Origin: Bos javanicus
Taxonomy: Eukaryota > Chordata > Mammalia > Artiodactyla > Bovidae
DNA length: 64,000 nt
NCBI RefSeq assembly: GCF_032452875.1
Contig: NC_083880.1
Location: forward strand, 52,340,829 to 52,404,828
Direction: 5' to 3'
The notes below the pieces were generated by a model. The model saw only the letters and a program-made list of their open reading frames with translations, did not search any database and was not told the DNA's origin. This document shows positions 41,451-53,555 of this stretch, piece by piece. The translations under genes and the position numbers were made by a program. The stretch's first letter is position 1. Every line of letters starts with the position of its first letter.

Positions 41451-44400
41451 ATGGTCTTCTGTCTGGAGAACGAGGAGCCGTGCCGCCCGCAGCGAAGCAA
41501 CATGGTCCGTTTCCAGGCCTCGGAAGTCCAGCAGCTGCTACACAACAAGTTCGTGGTCATCTTGGGGGACTCAAGTGAGTGCTAGAATCCCACTTCCTGG
41601 TCCCGCACCTGCGGTCTGTTTTCTGCGTCTGGACGTTTTGTCTCCACCTCAAACCTCTTTCCTGATCCCCAGTCCGTTCCAGTACAGAAGGTTTATTTCC
41701 CCAACGCCTTCCACAGGTGTCCTGACAGATGTAGCTTGTCAGGCTTTTCACCCCCACCTTGCTCAGCATTTTTCTTCCTGACAGTGCCCCACAGTGTCCT
41801 CATGGAAGCAGTGTATTGTCTGTTTCTTGGGTGACTTGGCCAACTTACTCCTGCCAGGTCGCTATGAAGGTATACACCTGGAAGGAACAAAGTCAGTGCC
41901 AGGACTTTTTAACTTCACCTTTTCTCATACCTCTAAGTCAATACTCCACAAAGGTGGTGTTGGGCCACCTCAGCAAGAGGCCTGGATTTGAAAGGAGCTG
42001 GGGGTGGAGTAGGGCCTGCCTCAGCCTCAGGATCTTTGTCTCCCTTCAGTCCAGCGGTCTGTGTATAAAGACCTGGTGCTCCTGCTCCAGAAAGACTCAC
42101 TGCTCACAGCTGCCCAGCTGAAAGCCAAGGTGAGGGAAGCTTGGTGGCCATGCCAGTGATGGGCGGGCACAGACTCTGGCCTGGTAGGGGCCTCCTCCCT
42201 GGCTTGGGTCTGACCAGCTGGGTGGGGGGGGTGGGCAGGGGGAGCTGAGCTTTGAACAGGACCAGCTGGTCGCTGGGGGTCAGCTGGGCGAGCTGCACAA
42301 CGGGACACAGTACCGGGAGGTCCGCCAGTTCTGCTCGGGTTCTGGCCACCACCTTGTACGCTTCTACTTCCTCACCCGCGTTTACTCCGAGTACCTCGAG
42401 GGAGTCCTGGAGGAGCTGACATATGGGCCTGCCCCGGACCTGGTGATCATCAACTCCTGCCTCTGGGATCTCTCCAGGTTGGGGCGGGGGGAGAGGGAAA
42501 TACTGATTGGGGGTGGAGGTATGGCTCAGAGGCCACCCACCCCTGTCTTCTTGCTCACCCTTTGTGCTACCCAACAGGTATGGCCGCTGCTCAATGGAGA
42601 GCTACCGAGAGAACCTGGAGCGAGTGTTCGTGCGCATGGACCAGGTGTTGCCAGATTCCTGCCTGCTGGTGTGGAACATGGCAATGCCCCTAGGAGAGCG
42701 TATCACTGGGGGTTTCCTCCTGCCTGAGGCAAGTGACTGGAGCACCTCAGGATAGAAGATGGGGCAGCTGATTGGTAGATAGAGGACCCTCCCTCCCGAT
42801 TCTGCATCATTCAGTGGCTCTTAGATGCTGCATTTTCTCACTCAGCTCCAGCCCCTGGCAGGCTCTCTGCGGCGGGATGTGGTTGAAGGGAACTTCTACA
42901 GTGCTACTCTGGCTGGGGACCACTGCTTTGATGTCTTAGACCTCCACTTTCACTTTCGGCATGCAGTACGGCACCGTCACCGGGATGGTGTCCACTGGGA
43001 CCAGCATGCCCACCGCCACCTCTCACATTTGCTTCTGACCCATGTGGCCGATGCCTGGGGTGTGGAGCTGCCCAAGCGTGACTATCCCCATGGTGAGCCC
43101 TATCACAGGTGGGGAGGGTAGTGATGCAAAGAGGGCCCTCAGAGCATAGGTCTCATAAACAGCAGGACAGAGATCCTCAAGGGGAGCAGAGCCCCCTGAA
43201 GGACCATTGTGAATCCTGAGTGTGCCTTCCTTCCCCTAGCCCTGTAGTCACCTTTGTGTACACGAATTGAGTATTGAGTACATAAGGCAATATGTCAAAA
43301 GATCCATATGCTACAGATAAACAGGAAAAGAATGGGAGTACTTTTAGGTAGGAGTGGATGTAGGGCATGGAAAAGCAGAATCAGAGGAAAGGTAATTCAG
43401 GCAGAGTGGTAGAAGCAACAAAGCCCCTTGGCAGGGACTGTTAAACCCTCAGTTCCCGCCTGCCCTCAGTTCCCGCCTGCTTTTAAAGGGGACGTCATGG
43501 TTTATTGTTCCATGTCTGCTTCTGCCCTGGATCATGTCCTGCAAGGGTAAAGTACCTGCCTCACTTGTTAATAATTCATCCCTTTCAGCCCCAGTATCTA
43601 GCACAATTGCTGTGTATATAGTACCTGCAGGATGGTGTTTATTGAATTGGAGACGTGAGTCATGTTAGAAGGCTGTAGTAGCACTGGAGGATGTGAGGGC
43701 AGAATGGCCAAGAGTGTCACTTTTAGCCTGGAGTTGGAATATCAGGAAAATGAATTAGGACCTTGATCATATAATGGTCCAATTTCTTTGTTTTTTTTAG
43801 GTGAGAACTAAATCTTATCTTCCTTGGTGGCTCAGATAATAAAGAATCTGCCTCCAGTGCAGGAGACCTGGGTTCAATCCCTGGGTTCGGAAGGTCCCCT
43901 GGAGCAGGGCATGGCAACCCACTCTAGTATTCTTGCCTGGAGAATCCCCGTGGACAGAGGGCCCTGGTGGGCTACGGTGCATAGGGTTTCAAAGAGTCAG
44001 ACACAACTGAGCAACTAGCACACAAATCTCATCTAAATCAGTTGGAAAACTGATCCTTAACAGAGAAAGGGATCCTCTAAAGGTTGTAAGGCTAGTTTGT
44101 TGTGTCTCAGGTCTTCTGAACTCAATTTGGAGCCACAGAAATAGCAACATCAAAAGGAACAGTTAGGTGGAAGGATGAGTTGGTGAGTTTGATGAGGGCA
44201 GATCTCTTTGAAGTACTATGGAAATGTTGAGTAGATTTGGAGTCAGTGGTCCCCAGCAGGGAAATGGCCGATAAGGGCGTGAATGTGAACAGTGACAGAA
44301 AGAGCAAAACAATGGCCATGTTTGGGAGTTGGAAGAGAAGAGAGACTGATGGGGGAAACAAAAGGAGATAAGGATAGAGGCACTTTCAGGGAGGGGAGAG

Positions 44401-45819
44401 GCTTTTGGCCATGTCATGTGATAGTTAGGAAGTGAAGAAGTGGTTACATTTTTGTAGGAAAAGTATTAAAGAAGTGGAGTAGGGTTAAAAGAGGCAGTGA
44501 ACAGTTGAGAAGGGAATGGTGCCTGGGCAAAAATATACTCTTTGTGGGAGGAAGTGTGAAAGGAACCCATACCTGCTGGGAAAGGAAGTGATAGGATCTT
44601 TGTTTTTAACAGAGACTTACTAAACTTAGTTATTGGTCTTTGAGGAAGAGCTAGGAGAGGAGAGATAGACAAGCTGGGCACTAGAGGGAGAAGACTGGAA
44701 GGGATCATGAGGTCAGACTGGAGGGAATCATGAACAAAGACAGATCCACTGACTCCACTGACTACTGAGACACAGGGAAGAAGGAGCATAGCTTGGGCTT
44801 GGCCTGAAATGAGAGGGGATGAGGAAACCTGAGTATGAAGTAGAGGGCACTGTGTTCTCCAGGAGGAGAAAGTAAAGGTTTAGAAGTGTAGGCTGCCAGA
44901 GTTCAGGGTGACCTGGCTTCCTAGGCCTACTTAAAACAACCATCCTGTTTCTAGACCCATGGATTAAAGACTGGCCAGAGCCGGATCATCTCTTCCAGGG
45001 GAGCCAGGGGCAGCCCTCAGACTTCGGGGAGCAGCCGGCCTTGCCCCCACTCTCTCCCTTACCTCCTCCCATGCCTTTTCCCTATCCTCTTCCTCAGCCT
45101 TCCCTACCTCCACTGTTTCCACCCCTGCCCCAGGAACCCCCTTTTTTCCCAGGCCAGCCCTTCCCACCCTGTGAATTCTTCAATTTTAATCCAATGGAAG
45201 ACTTCTCGATACCACCCCACTTAGGTATGTGCCCCCACAACTTCCCAGCACACCTTTTCCAGCCTCTCCTTGAACCTCCCTTAACCTGGTCTCCTGTGTC
45301 CAGATGGGCTGAGAGAAGTCAGAGACTCCTTGTGCCCTACCCTGGATTGGGTTCTGTCACAGCTGAGTTTGGAACAGCATCTGTAGACTCATGAGTTAGC
45401 TCATTGATTGTCAGTTTCCTGACTTGGCAGTACGGGAAGCGGTATTGCCATTTTGTAGATGGGGAAATTGAAGGCCAGAGAAACTCACCCTGAAGAACCA
45501 GAACTGCCTGAGGCAGAGTTGTGCTCACCATGGCCAGAAGCCCACTCTGATGATGGCTGGTTCTTTTGTAGGATGTGGCCCTGGAGTGAACTTTGTGCCT
45601 GGCCCCGTGCCTCCTCCAGTCCCCAGCCCTGTCCGCCATGGTCAGCACCGGGGCTTGGCTGTCCACCGAGGGATGTCACGCTGTGTTCACAACAGCCCCT
45701 ACCATGTGCCGAGGATGGGGGCGCCCTGCAGGCAGCGTCCAAGACACTCAGACAGGCTGATCCACACATACAAACTGGATAGACGACCTCATGCCCATTC
45801 GGGTACATGGCCGGGGTAG
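41451..45819 (+). CDS. PCED1A: PCED1A (FAM113A), GDSL/SGNH-like PC-esterase domain protein
   Basis: Predicted esterase of the PC-esterase family; substrate unknown. Coding exons: 41451-41574, 42050-42129, 42239-42477, 42578-42728, 42846-43092, 44955-45224, 45572-45819. They total 1359 nt, or 452 residues, against about 454 in human as I recall. The SGNH nucleophile block is V-V-I-L-G-D-S at residues 35-41; the D-x-x-H block is D245-G-V-H248-W. Residues 309-352 are strongly proline-rich. Intron 4 uses a GC donor (GAG|GCAAGT); the others are GT-AG. The ATG follows acceptor-like ctgcag and tgcag sites at 41407-41428, so a 5' non-coding exon exists upstream. Another methionine at residue 18 is possible. 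Confidence 0.95.
43821..44020 (+). repeat. Bov-tA SINE in PCED1A intron 5
   Basis: A forward Bov-tA (tccttggtggctcagataataaag ... cgtggacagagggccctgg). The rest of the 1.86 kb intron (43093-44954) shows no other named element. Confidence 0.88.
45395..45490. repeat. MIR-like SINE in PCED1A intron 6
   Basis: The words 'gccattttgtagatggggaaattgaggc'-like (here gaaattgaaggcc) match the MIR core. It is old and diverged. Confidence 0.5.
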
Positions 45820-45932
45820 ACTGGTTCTTGCGTTTGGGCTGTGTGTGCCAGTGGCCCTGCAGTGCCTGTTTGCTACACCAGGTGTTGGCGTGGCACCTGC
45901 TATGCCTGACGTTGTTGTACATTGCTGTCACC

Positions 45933-45938
45933 AATAAA
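45933..45938 (+). terminator. PCED1A: PCED1A polyadenylation signal
   Basis: AATAAA 114 bases after the stop codon, followed by a GT-rich stretch (cagagtgacatctttttgtg). Confidence 0.85.
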
Positions 45939-45959
45939 GGCATGGAAAAACAGAGTGAC

Positions 45960-46571
45960 ATCTTTTTGTGAAAGGGAGTGAGTCTCTGAACTGTGATCTT
46001 AAGAGTTGAGGAGGCTACCTCTGGGTTCTCTCCAGTCGGACCTTGCAATCCACACTGTTTAGAAATCATTGACTGCATCTTTCATACTGTCTCACACGCT
46101 CAATTATACTCCTACCAGAACACACGTGTACTTAACAAAGACCCTGGAGGGGTTACCTATTGTCAGCAGCTCTTTGGGATTGGGAAATGTCACAGGCTGA
46201 GCTGTAATTGAAACTTAATATTTTGTATGGAGTTTGGAATCTGGCTAGTTCTCACCTGTACTAGTCTCACCCATTCATATGTATGTTCAACGTTCACCTA
46301 CTCCGGGAGATATACCAACCTTGCCTTGTACAATTTCTTGGCTCATGGTAAACACTCAGAAGTGGTTGGAACTAAGCAAGAAGCTCCCAGGCCCAAGTGG
46401 GAGACTGATTAGAAAACCATTACTTAATAGATACAATATGCAGTAGTAGTAAAGTGAACGCAAACCTATTTGGTGGGTGGGCAGGAGAAGAGGAGCAGAG
46501 AGAGAATTCCAAGGTTGGGAGTAGGGAGTGGGGAGCTGTGCCAAGCTTAATAAGAAAGTTAAAAGAATTCA
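45960..46571. other. Intergenic after PCED1A
   Basis: No gene or recognised young repeat was seen. Confidence 0.4.
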
Positions 46572-46728
46572 GGGACTTCCCTGATGGTAGTGACTAAGAC
46601 TCCATGCTCCAAATGCACGCAGAGGCCCAGGTTCAGTTTGTGGTCGGGGAACTAGATACTTCATGCTGCAAATAAAGATCCTATATCCCACATGCAACTC
46701 AGACCTGGCACAGCCAAATTAATTAACT
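46572..46728 (+). repeat. CHR SINE
   Basis: The head 'agggacttccctgatggtag' continues through 'ggggaactagatacttcatgc', ending in a diverged tail. Confidence 0.75.
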
Positions 46729-48230
46729 TTTTAAAAGTATAGCATCTCAGCTTTGACAAATGATCTTGACCCTGGGTTGGGTGTAGTATGAGGTGGGGGC
46801 TGAAACAAGGCAGTAAGTACACTGATAAGCGATGTGAAGCAGGAAAATAAGGAAACACACAGACCCACTAAACCTTAAGTAGAATAGGCTGGAGAAGAGG
46901 ATGCAGAATTACTGCATTATCTTTCCTTACTTTTTATTGACATTTTACTTTGTCAAAGAACGTAACATCTTACAGAAATGGAAATAGCGGACCAAAGAAG
47001 TGTTGATCCTTGGTGGATAACTATTAAGTGCAAATGAAAGGAATCTACTAAATAAACACACACTGGTGCTGGGGAAACTGGTACAGACAACATAAGTTAA
47101 TAAAATCCTTTAGAGAATAATGTCATCAGGGCTACTGAGACTTACTGAGAGTGCTTGAAATGAGCTTGGTTTTCTTTGCTGTAGACAGTGGATGGGAACA
47201 TACAAAAGTGAAAGAAAGCCTCTTGTTAGGAAGATAGATTTTAGATAATTTTTATTGTAAAAACTGTTTTTTTGTTTTGTTTTCATCAGTGTGGAGAATC
47301 CCTTGTTTAGTCATTTATTCCTTGACACAAAACCCTTTTCTTTGCACCTCTGAAACTGGGCTTCTCAGTGTTTCTATGGAAAATTGTACACCTAACTAAA
47401 CTGGTTTATGGAAGAAAGTAATATGAGTTACCCAGCTTCACGGAGCCCTCTGTTGGTTGCCATCCTGTTCTCTAAGAAAACCTTGCGTGCATGCTAAGTC
47501 ATTTCAGTCGTGTCTGATTCTTTTCGACAGGCTGGTCTGTCTAGGCTTTTCCATTCCCTCCCAACCCCACCCCAAGTCTGGCACGCTCACACTGTGAGCG
47601 CTTTGAGACCTTCAGTGTGCTCCAGATCCCTGTCAATCTACCTCTGTGTTTCTCATTTTCACCCCATCTTGCTGTGTAGCTTCCATTGCTCACAGGTTTT
47701 ATAATCTTTTCCTCAGCATCCCAATGTAGATTTGAAATCTATTGTAAGGATAAAATGGGGATAAATTATTTTATTTTCAGTTTGCTGTCATGTAAGCACA
47801 TAGTACACTTGACTCCTTTATTAACAAATTTTTTATTAAGTTGTGACTGGGAAACAAGAAACTTCAAAATAGCTGCATACAAGTCATTACATGAATTTAA
47901 ATTGTTTCCTGGATTTTGTTTTGAGATTATAAAAACAAAATCTTACATTTCTCCAGTATGTAGGCACATAGTATGTAGGCTAGTCAAGCATGAGAGAACT
48001 CAAACTTCACTGACAAATCGTGTAAGAAGAAAAGTGTACATAGACTTCCTCTCATGCATGGAATTTTGGTTTTTAAAAGTGACTCCAATATTCTTTCCTT
48101 TGCCAAAATAAAGTATTTCTGAAAGGGTTAACAGATGCACCAGCACAGCATGTTACACAAGCCTTTATTTTTTCAGGGGAGAAAAGTTTTAAGAAATTTG
48201 GAAGATTGTTTTTTTCAAAAAACTTTAACC
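46729..48230. other. Intergenic, mostly unclassified
   Basis: A short reverse Bov-A fragment (ctaagtcatttcagtcgtgtc) is at about 47488-47560. The rest is AT-rich with no supported gene. Confidence 0.4.
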
Positions 48231-48232
48231 CA

Positions 48233-48315
48233 GGGACTTTCCTGGTGTTCCAGTGGTTAGAACTCTGCCTTCCAATGCAGGGGGTCTAGGTTTGATACCT
48301 GGTCAGGGAACTAAG
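48233..48315 (+). repeat. CHR SINE head
   Basis: The sequence 'ggactttcctggtgttccag' through 'ggtcagggaactaag' is cut by the BovA2 that follows. Confidence 0.8.
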
Positions 48316-48590
48316 GAGAAGGCAATGGCACCCCACTCTAGTACTCTTGCCTGGAAAATCCCATGGGTGGAGGAGCCTGGTAGGCTGCAGTCCATGCGGT
48401 CGATAGGAGTCGGACACGACTGAGCGACTTCACTTTAACTTTTCACTTTCATGCATTGGAGAAGGAAATGGTAACCCACTCCAGTGTTCTTGCCTGGAGA
48501 ATCCCAGGGACAGGGGAGCCTGGTGGGCTGCTGTCTACGGGGTCACACAGAGTCGGACACGACTGAAGTGACTTAGCAGCAATAGCAGCA
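48316..48590 (+). repeat. BovA2 SINE
   Basis: A forward dimeric BovA2 starting 'gagaaggcaatggcacccc' and ending in 'agcagcaatagcagc'. Confidence 0.92.
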
Positions 48591-48720
48591 TTCCATTATA
48601 TGCGATATCTGTGTTTATCCATTTACCTGTTGAGGGACACGAGTTATTTTCAGTTTTTGACCCTATAAATAAAGCCGCTATGAACATTTCTGTATAAATC
48701 TTTGTATGGACATATGCTGT

Positions 48721-49170
48721 CTTTTTTTTTTTTAAAAACTTTACATAATTGTATTAGTTTTGCCAAATATCAAAATTAATCCGCCACAGGTATACATGTG
48801 TTCCCCATCCTGAACCCTCCTCCTTCCTCCCTCCCCATACCATCCCTCTGGGTCGTCCCAGTGCTCTAGCCCCAAGCATCCAATATCGTGCATCGAACCT
48901 GGACTGGCATCTCGTTTCATACATGATATTTTACATGTTTCAATGCCATTCTCCCAAATCTTCCCACCCTCTCCCTCTCCCACAGAGTCCATAAGACTGT
49001 TCTATACATCAGTGTCTCTTTTGCTGTCTCGTACAAAGGGTTATTGTTACCATCTTTCTAAATTCCATATATATGCGTTAGCATACTGTAAAGGTGTTTT
49101 TCCTTCTGGCTTACTTCACTCTGTATAATAGGCTCCAGTTTCATCCACCTCATTAGAACTGATTCAAATT
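48721..49170 (-). mobile_element. Young bovine L1 3' end (L1_BT type)
   Basis: A poly-T start at about 48721-48733 is followed by well-preserved sequence (gttttgccaaatatcaaaa, ccacaggtatacatgtgttcc, ctccagtttcatccacctcat). It is a 5'-truncated reverse insertion into the older L1. Confidence 0.85.
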
Positions 49171-50523
49171 CATTTCTCTTGGGGAAATATCTAGGAATAA
49201 AATGTCTGGATGGTACGGAAGATGTATGTTTAACTTTTTAAGAAACTACCAAATGATTTTCCAAAGTGGTTGTCCCATTTTACATTCACACTGACAGTGT
49301 CTAAGGGTTGAAGTTCTTCCACATTCTTGACAACACTTGGTATCAGTTATCTTTTTAATATTAGCCATTCTAATAGGGGGAAGGTATGGTTTTAATTTGC
49401 ATTTACATAATGACTAACAATATTGAACATTTTCCTGTGCTTATTTGCAATCTATATGTCTTTTTTGGTAAAGTTTCTGTTTAAATTGTTTGTTCTTCAT
49501 CACCATGCCCCCTTCTAAAAACCTTACTGGGTTTTGAGAGTTCTTTACTTTGTATCCAAGTCTGTTATCAGATATATATTTTGCAAATACTTTCTCCCAG
49601 AGTGTGGCTTGTCTTTTGAAGGACAGAACATTTTAATTTTAGTCAAGGACAGCTTATCAATTTTTCTTTTATGGATTATATTTTTGGTGTCATGTCTAAG
49701 AAATCTCTACCTAACCCAATGTCATGGCTATTTTCTCTGTTTGCTTCTAGAAGGTTTATAGTTTTAGGTTTTACATTTAAGTCTATGATATGTTCTGAAT
49801 TAATTTTTGTACATGGTATAAGGTATGAATTGAAATTCATTTTTTTGCATATGAATATCTAATGGTTCCAGCCCACTTGTTGAAGACTGATCTTTCTCCA
49901 CTAAATTCCGTGAACATTGTTGTAAAAAATCATGTATGTATTACACGTAGATCTATTTCTGGATTTTCTGTTTCATTTATCTATTAATATTTGTCTAACT
50001 TAATGCCAGTACCAACTCCCTTGATTTCTATAGCTTTATGATAAGTCTTGGAATCAGGTAGTGTTAGTCTTCCAAATGTTTTTCTTTATCAAAGTTATTC
50101 TGACTCTTCTAGGACCTTTACATTTCCAAATGAGTTTTAAAATCAGCTTATTAATTTCTACACAAATTCTGAGATTTTGCAATTGTATTGAGCACATAGA
50201 TCAATTTGAAAACACTTGAGATCTTACTGAGTCATCTAACCCAATGAGCAAGATATATCTCTCCATTTATTTAGATCTTCTTTAATTACTCTCAGCAATA
50301 TGCTGTTGTTATCCATGTATAGATCTGTCATATCTTTTGTCAGATACCCCCAGGTCCCACGTTATTTTATTGTAAGAGAGATTTTAAAGTATCTTTTTCT
50401 GATCATTCACTGCTAGTACAGAAAAATACAATTGATTTTGTATTTTGACCTTGTATCATAACTACAATCATGTACACATTACTTTGCTAAATTCAGTTAT
50501 TCTAGTAGCTTTTTGATAGACTC

Positions 50524-50790
50524 CATCGGAGAAGGCAATGGCACCCCACTCCAGTACTCTTGCCTGGAAAATCGCATGGATGGAGGAGCCTAGTAGGCTG
50601 CAGTCCATGGGGCCGCTAAGAGTCGGACATGACTGAGGGACTTCCCTTTCACTTTTCACTTTCAAGCATTGGCGAAGGAAATGGCAGTGTTCTTGCCTGG
50701 AGAATCCCAGGGACGGGGCAGCCTGGTGGGCTGCTGTCTCTGGGGTTGCACAGAGTCGGACACGACTGAGGTGACTTACCAGCAGCAGCA
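50524..50790 (+). repeat. BovA2 SINE
   Basis: A forward dimeric BovA2 with a small deletion in the second unit. It is inserted in the old L1. Confidence 0.9.
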
Positions 50791-51242
50791 TAGGATTCTC
50801 TACTTACACAATTTTGTTGTCTGTGAATAAAGACACTTCTTGCTTTCCAGTCTGTATGCTTTTTATTTATATTTCTTGCCTTATGGCCTGGCTAGGACAT
50901 CCAGTACAATGTTAAATAGAAATGGTGAGAACAGACATACTTATCTTGTTCCTGATCTCAGAGGAAAAAATATTCAGTTTTTCACCATTAAGTGTGAGAT
51001 TAACTGTAGATTTATCATAGATGCCCTCTGTAAAGTTGAGGAAGTTTCCTTCTACTGCCAATTTGCTGAGAGGTTTTGTTTTTATTTTAAATCAGAAATA
51101 GATATTGTATTTTGCCAAATGCCTTTTCTATGTCTAAGGAAATAATCATGTATGCTTTTCAGTTTGATAATATGGTGAAGTCCATTGATTATATTTGAAT
51201 GTTAAACCAATCATGCATTCTTGGCTTTAAAAAGGAAAGAGA

Positions 51243-51355
51243 GGGACTTCGCTAGCAGTCCAGTGGTTAAGGCTCCAAGCTTCCACTGCAGGGGGCATAG
51301 ATTCCATTCCCAGTTGGGGGACTAAGATCCTGTTTGCTGTGCCGCTAAAAAAAAA
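51243..51355 (+). repeat. CHR-2-type SINE
   Basis: The sequence 'agggacttcgctagcagtcc' through 'ggggactaagatcctg', ending in an A run at 51345-51355. Confidence 0.85.
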
Positions 51356-51369
51356 AGAGATTGTACAGT

Positions 51370-52080
51370 CTGAAGGTGACAGAGTAAAGATGCTATTTCC
51401 TTCTCTCAGAAATCACCCAAGCAAAAGTGAAAACAAGAAACAGAAATGTAAATACCGTATGAATTAGCTGGATAGGCTGAAAAAAAGCAGTGGAACCACT
51501 GCATGGTACAACTCACTTTGGAAATTATTGGGTAGCATTTACTAAAGTTGAACATTTACATTCTCTGTGATTTGACAATTTCACTTCAAGAGATCTGTAC
51601 ATCTAGAAAGATCTACCAAAAAACTTGCACAAGAATATTCATAGAATGTTTTTTCATAGTATCCAAAACTTGGAAACAAGCCAAATGTCCATCAACAAGA
51701 GTGAATAAATAGTTTTCCCATGCAATGAGATTGATATAAAGGAAAGCAAAATACTGATAGATGCAAAGATATGGGTAAATCTCACAGATGTAATCCTGAA
51801 AGAAGTCAGACACTAGAGTACATTTTGTATGATTTTATTCTGCACAGTTTCAACAATAGGCTGCATAGATTCTGCACAGGTTTCAACAATCTATGCTGAT
51901 AGAAATCAGAATCGTGATTACCTTTTGAGGGAGTTACTGATTGGGAAAGGGCATGATGGAACTTTCTGGGACAATGGGAAAGTTCTATCTGGGTGGTAGT
52001 TATCTGGGTACACACACAAACAGACAAATATGTAAAAATTTATTGAACCCTCAATACTTGTGCATTTATTTGTATGTAAA
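51370..52080 (+). mobile_element. L1 LINE 3' end
   Basis: Typical words 'ccaaatgtccatcaacaag', 'gaatattcatagaatg' and 'agtcagacactagagtac' in the forward direction. The copy is diverged. Confidence 0.75.
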
Positions 52081-52124
52081 ATGTATGAATTATATGTAAG
52101 TTAAGAGGGAGCTAGGGTAGTTCA

Positions 52125-52235
52125 CTGGTGGCTGGTGGACTAGTGGTTAGGATTCTGGGCTTTCACTGCTGTGGCCTGGGTTCAATCCCTGGTCAGGAGA
52201 TCCTGAAAGCAATGCAGTCCAGCCAAACAAACAAG
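52125..52235 (+). repeat. CHR-type SINE fragment
   Basis: The sequence 'ggtggactagtggttaggattc' followed by 'gggttcaatccctggtcagg' is a diverged tRNA-derived head. Confidence 0.7.
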
Positions 52236-52337
52236 AAAAACAGGATGTGCTTCTTTCCGGTAGTGGTTTAACATTAAAAGACACCTAAAAATTTAATTCA
52301 CCACATAAACAGAATAAAGCAGAATAAACAGTCCTTG

Positions 52338-53555
52338 TCAGTTTAGTTCAGTGACTCAGTCATGTCTGACTCTTTGCAACCCAATGGATTGCAGCATGCC
52401 AGGCTTCCCTGTCCATCACCAACTCCTGGAGCTTGCTCAAACTCATGTCCATCGAGTTGGTGATGCCATCCAACCATCTCATCCTTTGTCGTCCCTTCTC
52501 CTTCCACCTTCAATCTTTCCCATCATCAGGGTCTTTTCCATTGAGTCGGTTCTTCACATCAGGTGGCCAAAATATTGGAGTTTCAGCTTCAGCATCAGTC
52601 CTTCCAATGAATATTCAGGACTGATTTCCTTTAGGATGGACTGGTTGGATCTCCTTGTAATCCAAGGGACTCTCAAGAGTCTTTTCCAAAACCACAGTTC
52701 AAAAGCATCAATTCTTTGCCACTCAGCTTTCTTTATAGTCCAACTTTCACATCCATACCTGACTACTGGAAAAACCATAGCTTTGACTAGACCTTTGTTG
52801 GCAAGGTAATGTCCCTGTTTTTCAGTATGCTGTCTAGGTTGGTCATAGCTTTTCTTCCAAGGAGAAAGAGTCTTTTAATTTCATGGCTGCAGTGACCATC
52901 TGCAGTGATTTGGAGCCCCCCAAAATAAAGTCTGTCACTGTTTTCCCATCTATTTGCCATGAAGTGATGGGACCGGATGCCATAATCTTCGTTTTCTGAA
53001 TGTTGAGTTTTAAGCCAGCTTTTTCAGTCTCTCACTTTCATCAAGAGGCTCTTTAGTTCTTCTTCCCTTTCTGCCATAAGGGTGGTGTCATCTGCATATC
53101 TGAGGTTATTGATATTTCTCCCAGCAATCTTGAGTCCAACTGGTGCCTGGCATTTTGCATTATGTGCTCTGCATATAAGTTAAATAAGCAGGGTGACAAT
53201 ATACAAGCCTTGACATACTCCTTTCCCTATTTGGAACCAGTCTGTTGTTCCACATCTGGTTCTAACTGTTGCTTCTTGACCTGCATACAGATTTCTCAGG
53301 AGGCAGGTAAGGTGGTCTCGTATTCCCATCTCTTTGATAATTTTCCACAGTTTGTTGTGATCCACACAGTCAAAGGCTGTGGCGTAGTCAATAATGCAGA
53401 AGTAGGTGTTTTTCTGGAACTTTTGTTTTTTCAATGATCCAACGGATGTTGGCAATTTGATCTCTGGTTCTTCTGCCTTTTCTAAATCCAGCTTGAACAT
53501 CTGGAAGTTCATGGTTCACGTACTGTTGAAGCCTGGCTTGGAGAATTTTGAGCAA
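52338..53555 (-). mobile_element. BovB LINE, truncated
   Basis: RT pieces on the minus strand include 53512-53180 (TAFDCVDHNKLWK, VRTRCGTTDW) and 52778-52554 ([10 protein letters not shown]). Many frame breaks are present. Confidence 0.9.

Larger units (their letters stand above)
48591..51238 (-). mobile_element. Old L1 LINE, interrupted
   Basis: The plus strand shows the antisense of an L1 3' end (tttatccatttacctgttgag, gctatgaacatttctg, ccaaagtggttgtccc) and then ORF2. It is interrupted by a young L1 3' end at about 48721-49170 and a BovA2 at 50524-50790. Confidence 0.82.

Noticed and set aside
41410..41781. Alternative 123-codon frame at the PCED1A start
   Set aside because: It is out of frame with the conserved PCED1A exon 1 and reads through its splice donor.
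42104..42574. 156-codon minus-strand frame
   Set aside because: Antisense shadow of PCED1A exons 2-3.
45485..46078. 197-codon minus-strand frame
   Set aside because: It is the antisense of PCED1A exon 7 and its 3' UTR; the plus-strand frame matches a known family.
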